From the NCBI GenBank assembly GCA_030637945.1, contig DAOWFN010000012.1, positions 1 through 12,673 of the forward strand: a stretch of DNA of 12,673 nucleotides, read 5' to 3'. Position numbers and translations under genes: made by a program. The DNA comes from Gammaproteobacteria bacterium (lineage in GTDB: Bacteria > Pseudomonadota > Gammaproteobacteria > SZUA-229). Positions 7,988 through 12,673 of the stretch are shown here, in pieces. Below the pieces are notes generated by a model that saw only the letters and a list, made by a program, of their open reading frames with translations, did not search any database and was not told the DNA's origin. Position 1 is the stretch's first letter. Each line of letters starts with the position of its first letter.

Positions 7988-9106
7988 ATGTCTTCATCAC
8001 AACCTGAGTTATACATAGGGTTGATGTCCGGCACCAGCATGGACGGCATCGATGTTGCACTGGTCGACTTTTCTACTCTGCAACCCAGACTGATACAAAC
8101 ACTCAGCCACGCATGGCCTGATGACATCCAGCAAGCACTGATCGATGCACGAGACATCCCCGATGCCGAACTCTCCTCTTTAACATCACTGGATACGATA
8201 ACTGCCGAGACCTTCTCAGAGGCCTGTTTAAAATTACTGGCCAACACCTCGTACCAGGCACAGGATATTATCGCTATCGGCAACCATGGACAAACGATTC
8301 GGCACCGTCCTGACATCAAAAATCCATTCTCATTACAGATTGGTAATGCGCAGAAGATGACTGAACTAACCGGTATCGATGTCATTTCTGATTTCAGAAC
8401 AGCCGATATTAAAACCGGCGGCCAGGGTGCGCCGCTGGCACCGGCTTTTCACCAGGCGGTTTTTCACAATAATAAACTCGACCGGGTCATCGTTAACATC
8501 GGCGGAATCTCCAACATAACCGTATTACCCAAAGACAAGAACAAAGCCGTCACTGGTTTTGATTGCGGGCCCGGTAATACATTGATGGATGCATGGATGT
8601 CACAATACAAGCAACAAAAATATGATGCTGGCGGTGAACTTGCTTCGAGCGGAAAAACCGATGCAAGATTATTAGCTACTCTACTGATGGACGCGTTCTT
8701 TCAACTGTCACCACCAAAAAGTACCGGCTTTGAATATTTCAATCTTGAATGGTTAAATAAACATATCGACAAGGGGTTTGATCATGCCGATATACAGAGC
8801 ACATTATGCGATTTAACAGCCACATCAATAATAAGAGCTATCAATCAATACGCTCCAGATACTGAGGAAATTTATATCTGTGGTGGCGGTGTACACAACA
8901 AAGAGTTAATGCGTAGATTACAGGCACTAACAAAATGCTCTGTCGCAACAACTGAAATACTTGGCGTTCATCCTGACTGGGTAGAGGCAATGGCTTTTGC
9001 CTGGCTTGCTTATCAAAACATCCATCAACAAACCGGCAACCTGCCTTCAGTCACTGGTGCAAACAAACCTGTCGTCCTGGGTACGCTGACGAGCCATTCA
9101 ATCTGA
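7988..9106 (+). CDS. anmK: Anhydro-N-acetylmuramic acid kinase
   Basis: 372 residues (E. coli AnmK has 369). The enzyme opens the 1,6-anhydro ring of anhydroMurNAc and phosphorylates it to MurNAc-6-phosphate, the step that returns muropeptide sugar from cell-wall turnover to metabolism. Visible motifs are the N-terminal ATP-binding GLMSGTSMDG (11-20), GNHGQTIRH (98-106), NIGGISN (170-176), FDCGPGNTLMDAW (191-203), with D192 matching the catalytic Asp, and CGGGVHN (298-304). The start has no strong ribosome site, but the 17-bp gap to the upstream M23 peptidase gene suggests co-transcription. Pairing a murein endopeptidase with a recycling kinase makes biological sense. Downstream it faces the citrate synthase gene across a repeat-rich gap. 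Confidence 0.97.
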   Translation: MSSSQPELYIGLMSGTSMDGIDVALVDFSTLQPRLIQTLSHAWPDDIQQALIDARDIPDAELSSLTSLDTITAETFSEACLKLLANTSYQAQDIIAIGNHGQTIRHRPDIKNPFSLQIGNAQKMTELTGIDVISDFRTADIKTGGQGAPLAPAFHQAVFHNNKLDRVIVNIGGISNITVLPKDKNKAVTGFDCGPGNTLMDAWMSQYKQQKYDAGGELASSGKTDARLLATLLMDAFFQLSPPKSTGFEYFNLEWLNKHIDKGFDHADIQSTLCDLTATSIIRAINQYAPDTEEIYICGGGVHNKELMRRLQALTKCSVATTEILGVHPDWVEAMAFAWLAYQNIHQQTGNLPSVTGANKPVVLGTLTSHSI

Positions 9107-9136
9107 CGGACAGAATACGGCCCGAATGGACTGGCA

Positions 9137-9166
9137 AAACATTTCTTGCAAAGACGCAAAGAAAAG
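9137..9166. repeat. Short semi-palindromic repeat
   Basis: TTTCTTGCAAAGACGCAAAG and the next bases form an imperfect inverted repeat (TTCTTGC against GCAAAGAA). Similar CTTTGCGTC-type repeats are, to my recollection, scattered in many environmental gammaproteobacterial genomes. It is the first of several repeat modules in the anmK/citrate synthase gap. Confidence 0.4.
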
Positions 9167-9189
9167 CAGATAAAGGCTGTGTTTCTAAG

Positions 9190-9258
9190 GTAGGTGCGAA
9201 TTCATTCGCACGACGAGCACTTACTCTGGCACCATCGTGCGAATGAATTCGCACCTAC
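9190..9258. repeat. Perfect 24-bp palindromic REP-like element
   Basis: The arms at 9190-9213 and 9235-9258 are exact reverse complements (they begin GTAGGTGCGAATTCATTCGC) around a 21-nt loop. It lies between the convergent anmK and citrate synthase genes, the usual place for REP/BIME-type repeats. It may help stop transcription from either side, although it lacks a T-run. Both strands translate to similar peptide fragments, which explains the false ORFs here. Confidence 0.88.
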
Positions 9259-9370
9259 ATTTAAGAACGTGCCAATATTGACGGGTAAAGTTCGACCAGT
9301 AACGGGCGGTTTAAAAAAACAAAGTAAAAAATTTCACCGCAGATTAGGGCACGCCTACAAGGATGTAGGT

Positions 9371-9440
9371 GGTAGGGTAATGCAGGAGCAGTTACCGAGG
9401 ACGCCCATAAGTAGGACAATGCAGGAGTAATTGTCGAGGC
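9371..9440 (+). repeat. Dispersed 31-nt repeat unit, copies 2 and 3
   Basis: The unit at 9371-9401 (GGTAGGGTAATGCAGGAGCA and on) and the one at 9410-9440 (AGTAGGACAATGCAGGAGTA and on) are variants of the unit at 6253-6283. All share the core AATGCAGGA and a (T)TRYCGAGG tail. Confidence 0.8.
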
Positions 9441-9451
9441 ACAGAGTTTTA

Positions 9452-9486
9452 TGTTGTTAATGGCGCCGCAGGCGCTATTAACAACA
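9452..9486. repeat. 16-bp stem hairpin
   Basis: TGTTGTTAATGGCGCC (9452-9467) pairs with GGCGCTATTAACAACA (9471-9486) with one G-T pair and a GCA loop. It lies within the composite element and could act as a bidirectional barrier between the convergent anmK and citrate synthase genes, though no T-run follows. Confidence 0.75.
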
Positions 9487-9592
9487 CATGGTCTTTCTCA
9501 GTGTCTCGGCGTCTCTGCGGTGAAAGGCTTTTAAATCTATTGACTATCTACTTCGAGCGGTGGCTTCAATAAACATTCGCTCAAATCAAAAA

Positions 9593-10750
9593 TTAACGTT
9601 GCGACATACCAACATAACCACGAATTTCTTCACCAGTATAAATCTGCGTAGGTCTAAATATTCGGTTGTCCGACAATTGTTCGCGCCAGTGTGCCAGCCA
9701 CCCTGCCACACGGGAAACAGCGAAGATGGGTGTAAACTGATCAGGCGCGATGCCCATTTCTGTGTACAAAATACCTGAGTAATAATCCACATTCGGGTAC
9801 ACGCCTTTGGGGCCCAGCGCTTCCTCACAGGCCTCTTCAAGTCTTAGGGCAGTTTCAAATTCTCGGCTTAGATTGCCCTGTGACTCGCCCCATTCAACCA
9901 TCAACTTTTGCAAAACGATTGCACGCGGATCCTTGGTTTTATATTCACGGTGCCCCATGCCCCAAACGACTTTATTTGCGGCCAGTTGTTTCTCCAACCA
10001 GTCTTTTGCGTTTTCCGGACGGCCAATTTCTCTTAACATTTCAACCACACGTTGATTTGCACCGCCATGCAGGGGGCCTGCTAATGTACCGATCGCTGCG
10101 GCAATAACCAGAAATGGACTGGCTAATGTTGAACTACAGACCATCGCAGCAAATGTCGAGGCATTAATCGTGTGCTCTGCATGTAAAACAAAACATGCAT
10201 CCATAATTTTTACAGCCAGCGGATCGGGATCTTTACCATCGAGCATGTACAAAAAATTTGCCGCATGGCTTAAATCATCACGTGGATCTATAGGGTCGTA
10301 TCCATTTCGCACATGTTCCCACATCGCTACAAGCGTTGCCATACGTGAAATAATCTTCACTGACATACTGTGGATATAATCGACATCATTACCTGATACA
10401 CCGTCAGAGAGGACTTCCTCACCACCATAAAACATACCCAGGCTAGCGACTGCTGTCTGTAACATCTCCATAGGATGCCCTGCAGACGGCAGGTTTTTCA
10501 TAATGCTGCGGATTTTATACTTAAGGCGACGCTCGGCTCTTAGCTGAGCATCAAAATCATCCAGTTGAGTCTGTGAAGGCAGGCAGCCATCGAGCAACAA
10601 TAAAGCCGTTTCTTCAAACGTACTTTTCTCGGCGAGTTCTTTTATGTCATAACCGCGATAGGCAAGGATGCCTTTATCACCGTCGATTGACGAAATGTTT
10701 GATTTGGTGGCTGGTACACCTGCCAGTCCCGGTAAATATTCACTACTCAT
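9593..10750 (-). CDS. gltA: Citrate synthase (short form)
   Basis: 385 residues. It condenses oxaloacetate with acetyl-CoA at the entry to the TCA cycle. The fold is supported by the N-terminal YLPGLAGVPATKSNISSIDG stretch and the catalytic triad: H228 in GPLHGGANQR, H267 in GMGHREY, and D322 in PNVDYYSG; H193 in AEHTINAST is the further substrate-binding His. The start has a good AAGGAAG site 5 nt upstream. The length resembles the short citrate/2-methylcitrate synthases rather than the 427-residue E. coli GltA, so 2-methylcitrate synthase cannot be excluded, but no prpB- or prpD-like neighbour is present. The gene sits between erpA and anmK, which are adjacent in pseudomonads, so it appears to be an insertion into that block. 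erpA's terminator lies just upstream, implying a separate promoter, which I could not identify clearly. Confidence 0.92.
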   Translation of the reverse strand: MSSEYLPGLAGVPATKSNISSIDGDKGILAYRGYDIKELAEKSTFEETALLLLDGCLPSQTQLDDFDAQLRAERRLKYKIRSIMKNLPSAGHPMEMLQTAVASLGMFYGGEEVLSDGVSGNDVDYIHSMSVKIISRMATLVAMWEHVRNGYDPIDPRDDLSHAANFLYMLDGKDPDPLAVKIMDACFVLHAEHTINASTFAAMVCSSTLASPFLVIAAAIGTLAGPLHGGANQRVVEMLREIGRPENAKDWLEKQLAANKVVWGMGHREYKTKDPRAIVLQKLMVEWGESQGNLSREFETALRLEEACEEALGPKGVYPNVDYYSGILYTEMGIAPDQFTPIFAVSRVAGWLAHWREQLSDNRIFRPTQIYTGEEIRGYVGMSQR

Positions 10751-10861
10751 AACGACTTCCTTTGAAACAGACCCAATAGCTTAACAAACTATCAGGCGAT
10801 TGTTTATGTACCTGTATTTTGACAAAAAGAGATAAAACAGTTCAGATAACGTGAACAAACT

Positions 10862-10896
10862 AAAAAGGCGCCTAATCTATTAAATCAGACGCCTTT
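10862..10896 (-). terminator. Rho-independent terminator of erpA
   Basis: On the minus strand AAAGGCGTCTGATT pairs with GATTAGGCGCCTTT (14 bp, three G-T pairs) around a TAATA loop, ending in a T-run of five. It lies about 40 bp after the erpA stop and isolates erpA from the citrate synthase gene. On the plus strand the hairpin lacks a T-run of that length. Confidence 0.85.
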
Positions 10897-10934
10897 AGAA
10901 TTGTAAGCTGAAACGAACTAATTACAGCATTAGA

Positions 10935-11315
10935 TCATAGAGTCATGGAAAATGATGAACCACAGCCACAGGTTGATTCTGCGTTTGGATTGTTCACTAC
11001 AAAACGCGCACCTTCCAGGCCTTCTAGGTAATCGACCTCTGCACCATTTAAATACTGCATACTGGTTACATCGACTAACATGGTTGCGCCACACTTTTCG
11101 ATCACAGCATCATCATCACTAACATTTTCGTCAAAAGCGAAGGCATACTGAAATCCGGAACAACCCCCGCCATCAACAGATACGCGTAACTTTAAATTCG
11201 GGTTTTTTTCCTCTTCGATCAGCGCTTTCACTTTGTTAGCTGCCGCTTCGGTAAAGCCAACAGTCGCGCCTTCGACCACTTTAGGCTTTGGCGCAAAACT
11301 TACTTGAATATCCAT
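10935..11315 (-). CDS. erpA: A-type iron-sulfur cluster carrier ErpA
   Basis: 126 residues. It receives Fe-S clusters from the assembly machinery and passes them to target enzymes; in E. coli it is needed for maturation of isoprenoid-synthesis enzymes. The three conserved ligands of A-type carriers are present: C52 in GGGCSGFQY, and C116 and C118 in STCGCGSSF. The N-terminal extension before GFTEAAANKVK is about 19 residues. C75 is an extra, probably non-ligand cysteine. A weak AGGT ribosome site lies about 8 bases upstream. It has its own promoter with an IscR-like site and its own terminator, so it forms a single-gene unit although it lies within the minus-strand argC-bactofilin series. It could be confused with IscA or SufA, but size and neighbourhood favour ErpA. 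Confidence 0.95.
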   Translation of the reverse strand: MDIQVSFAPKPKVVEGATVGFTEAAANKVKALIEEEKNPNLKLRVSVDGGGCSGFQYAFAFDENVSDDDAVIEKCGATMLVDVTSMQYLNGAEVDYLEGLEGARFVVNNPNAESTCGCGSSFSMTL

Positions 11316-11325
11316 CGAAACTACC

Positions 11326-11347
11326 TATCTAATATCAATATTAGATA
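11326..11347. promoter_or_regulatory. Palindrome at the predicted erpA transcription start
   Basis: TATCTAATAT (11326-11335) and ATATTAGATA (11338-11347) are perfect inverted repeats separated by 2 bp. The site begins 11 bp before the erpA start codon and abuts the predicted -10 box, covering the likely start point. Such compact symmetry suits a dimeric repressor, or a small leader hairpin. The factor is unknown. Confidence 0.6.
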
Positions 11348-11380
11348 ATGCTAAATTAACCTAGTAATTTAGTCAAGTAT
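11348..11380 (-). promoter_or_regulatory. erpA promoter overlapped by an IscR type-1-like site
   Basis: On the minus strand TTGACT (11376-11371) and TAGCAT (11353-11348) are 17 bp apart. The 25 bases at 11380-11356, starting ATACTTGACT and centred on AAATT, match 21 of 25 positions of the IscR type-1 consensus as I recall it (ATASYYGACTRwwwYAGTC and on). The site overlaps the -35 box, as expected for repression. In E. coli IscR controls erpA, so the function fits. The site is a hand match, not a scored one. Confidence 0.6.
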
Positions 11381-11410
11381 TCACTATGGACTACAGCTAA
11401 ACCCCAATTT

Positions 11411-11866
11411 TTAGCTTTGTGCTGCCGTCTCATCCAGATGATGCACATTGTCCTTAGCCTCATCCATCGGGTTTTCCGGCAGTTTTCTTGCTTTGACCAC
11501 ATGTAACATCTGTCCATTGATCTCAGCACCACTCGCCATTTCCAGCAGGTTGTATTCTACGTTACCTGAAATGCGCGCTTTTGCTGACAATTCCAGTTTT
11601 TCACTGGCATAGACATTACCGATTACTTCGCCATTGATCACCGCATAGGCAACATAAACGTCACCTTCAACACGCCCCTGATCGCTGATAACCAGAACTG
11701 CACCTTCAGCATCGTCTACTGTGCAAACATTTCCGTTTACTATACCGTCTAGATGAAGACCGCCCTGAAATCTTATGTCGCCATTGATCTCTACACTCTG
11801 GCCAACCAGGGTATCAATTTTTGATGACTTAATTTTTGATGATTTATTGTCTTTACTTCCAAACAT
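11411..11866 (-). CDS. Bactofilin-family polymer-forming protein
   Basis: 151 residues from the chosen start. Bactofilins polymerise without nucleotide into filaments on the inner membrane and help place cell-shape and wall-synthesis factors. The core (about 17-120) is a run of short beta-helix rungs with repeated hydrophobic-Gly patterns such as VEINGDIRF, VNGNVCTV, VEGDVYV, VIGNVYA and ISGNVEY, flanked by polar tails. The start at 11866 (MFGSKD) is preferred: GGGGGAG lies 7 nt upstream. Starts at 11872 (one base after that site) and 11899 (overlapping the upstream gene) are less likely. It begins 2 bp after the stop of the DUF6776-like gene, so the pair is probably translated together. A 7-bp hairpin (11395-11416) overlaps the stop codon but lacks a T-run. 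Confidence 0.92.
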   Translation of the reverse strand: MFGSKDNKSSKIKSSKIDTLVGQSVEINGDIRFQGGLHLDGIVNGNVCTVDDAEGAVLVISDQGRVEGDVYVAYAVINGEVIGNVYASEKLELSAKARISGNVEYNLLEMASGAEINGQMLHVVKARKLPENPMDEAKDNVHHLDETAAQS

Positions 11867-11868
11867 AT

Positions 11869-12606
11869 TCATACTCCCCCGGTCGTTAAATCTGACCACG
11901 CATATTGCTCATCGATAGCTTTGATCTTACCAGTGCTGGGTTTCACTATTATGTGAAGTGTATCCGGTTGATACGCATCTGGCAGGCTCATCACCCCTTC
12001 AAAATTTTGAAAATATTTAAAACCGAACTTCATCGGATTTTTTACATCTTTTGAAACATCTGCCAACGAATACGTTACTGCTTTGCCTTTGTAAATACCT
12101 TTGATACTTACGCTGATAGTACCGCGTGCAAATTGATCATTTCGACCACGTTGACTCACCATTACTTTGTAATGATAGTCGCCGGCTTCATTTTTCTTCA
12201 GCTGAATCGTCTGTATTGCGATACTTCGGTTACCCTGTTCCGGGGCCACAATACTTTTATAAAATGACAGTTCCTTCTTAAGTTCCAGAACCTCATCTTC
12301 GACCTGCGCCAAAGTCTCCTTTAATTGCCCTGACGCATCATCATCAATTCGACTGTTACGTTTAAGCATAGTCGCTCGTCGCTCACTTTCAATGATTTCG
12401 GCCTGAGATTCTTCTAATTGTGATTGTAATTGATCGATGTATGCATCTGTGTTGATACTGTCAAACCCCGCTGTATTACGTCCGTATTCATACGAAATCT
12501 TAAGTAAAATCAACAATATACAAAGAAATATTGTAAAGCTCAGCAACCATAATAAGGGCCTTTGCACGGTAATTATGGTATGCGTATGTAATGGTTTAAT
12601 CTTCAT
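11869..12606 (-). CDS. DUF6776-like membrane-anchored coiled-coil protein
   Basis: 245 residues. A short basic cytoplasmic start is followed by one membrane segment (about 17-37), a long acidic coiled coil (about 53-117, rich in Glu, Gln and Leu), and a C-terminal beta-rich domain (about 127-245) predicted to face the periplasm. I match it to the DUF6776 family by architecture and by its place between argC and a bactofilin, as in PA0663; this is recall, not a search. Its ATG overlaps the argC stop codon by the ATGA arrangement, and the bactofilin start lies 2 bp after its own stop, so the three are translationally coupled. A transmembrane partner or anchor for the bactofilin filament is a reasonable inference; no enzyme motif is visible. 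Confidence 0.83.
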   Translation of the reverse strand: MKIKPLHTHTIITVQRPLLWLLSFTIFLCILLILLKISYEYGRNTAGFDSINTDAYIDQLQSQLEESQAEIIESERRATMLKRNSRIDDDASGQLKETLAQVEDEVLELKKELSFYKSIVAPEQGNRSIAIQTIQLKKNEAGDYHYKVMVSQRGRNDQFARGTISVSIKGIYKGKAVTYSLADVSKDVKNPMKFGFKYFQNFEGVMSLPDAYQPDTLHIIVKPSTGKIKAIDEQYAWSDLTTGGV

Positions 12607-12673
12607 GGCAATAACGCAACCTGGTTAAGTCCCAGCGTTTCATCAAGTTCAAACATAATATTCATGTTCTGAA
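12603..12673 (-). CDS. argC: N-acetyl-gamma-glutamyl-phosphate reductase, C-terminal end only (3' partial gene)
   Basis: Only the last 22 or so codons are inside the window. The minus-strand frame reads QNMNIMFELDETLGLNQV and ends ALLP before TGA (12605-12603). The QNMN-hydrophobic-F-x-x-DET-GL ending is typical of the ArgC C-terminus, which reduces N-acetylglutamyl phosphate in arginine synthesis. The stop overlaps the start of the DUF6776-like gene by four bases. The expected argC position in the conserved block supports the call, although the catalytic Cys region is outside the window. Confidence 0.85.
   Translation of the reverse strand, partial: QNMNIMFELDETLGLNQVALLP

Larger units (their letters stand above)
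9332..9525. repeat. Composite 194-bp repeat element with 12-bp inverted ends
   Basis: TTTCACCGCAGA (9332-9343) and its exact reverse complement TCTGCGGTGAAA (9514-9525) bound a segment with no coding capacity. Inside are two 31-nt repeat units (9371-9401 and 9410-9440), a small CCTACA/TGTAGG hairpin (9354-9369), and a long hairpin (9452-9486). No target duplication is obvious. It could be a MITE or an accretion of smaller palindromic repeats. With the modules upstream, this fills the gap 9107-9592, which has no gene. Confidence 0.6.

Noticed and set aside
9051..9430. Overlapping frames on both strands after anmK
   Set aside because: Their similar peptides (RIHSHD, ANEFAPT) come from both arms of the 24-bp palindrome, so they are repeat artefacts.
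11395..11416. Terminator after the bactofilin gene
   Set aside because: The 7-bp stem overlaps the stop codon and is not followed by a T-run on the minus strand.

Overview
The window looks like a chromosomal segment of a low-to-moderate GC gammaproteobacterium; I cannot name a genus. The evidence is a GlnRS gene, an ErpA A-type Fe-S carrier, and a gene order (argC, DUF6776-like membrane protein, bactofilin, erpA, anmK, M23 peptidase, tyrS) that, as I recall, matches the conserved Pseudomonas block PA0662-PA0668. Here the block is opened up by a citrate synthase gene and by repeat-filled gaps.

Layout. Positions 1-2554 hold two plus-strand genes for exported, surface-type proteins. The first is cut by the window edge and begins in an in-frame Pro-Glu-Pro-Thr tandem repeat. 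The second has a Sec signal peptide, three VCBS-type domains and Thr-rich linkers. Both end in nearly the same fibronectin-III-like module. A strong terminator (2575-2613) closes this unit. Then come glnS (+) and, facing it, tyrS (-), with a possible 40-residue small ORF between them. tyrS and the M23 endopeptidase gene are divergent, and the gap holds a 333-bp MITE-like element (22-bp matching ends including TA) inserted only 15 bp before the tyrS start. The M23 peptidase and anmK form a plus-strand peptidoglycan remodelling/recycling pair. The convergent anmK/citrate synthase gap (9107-9592) is a mosaic of palindromes and dispersed repeat units. After it come, on the minus strand, citrate synthase, erpA with its own terminator and promoter, bactofilin, the DUF6776-like protein and the last codons of argC.

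Functionally the core is housekeeping: two aminoacyl-tRNA synthetases, cell-wall turnover (M23 plus AnmK), Fe-S cluster delivery (ErpA), the TCA cycle (citrate synthase), arginine synthesis (ArgC), and a membrane coiled-coil protein plus bactofilin that may act together in envelope morphogenesis. No complete new multi-gene system is evident. The points most worth following are the MITE in the tyrS leader, the IscR-like site and adjoining palindrome at the erpA promoter, the shared 31-nt repeat units in two gaps, and the paired surface proteins sharing one C-terminal module.
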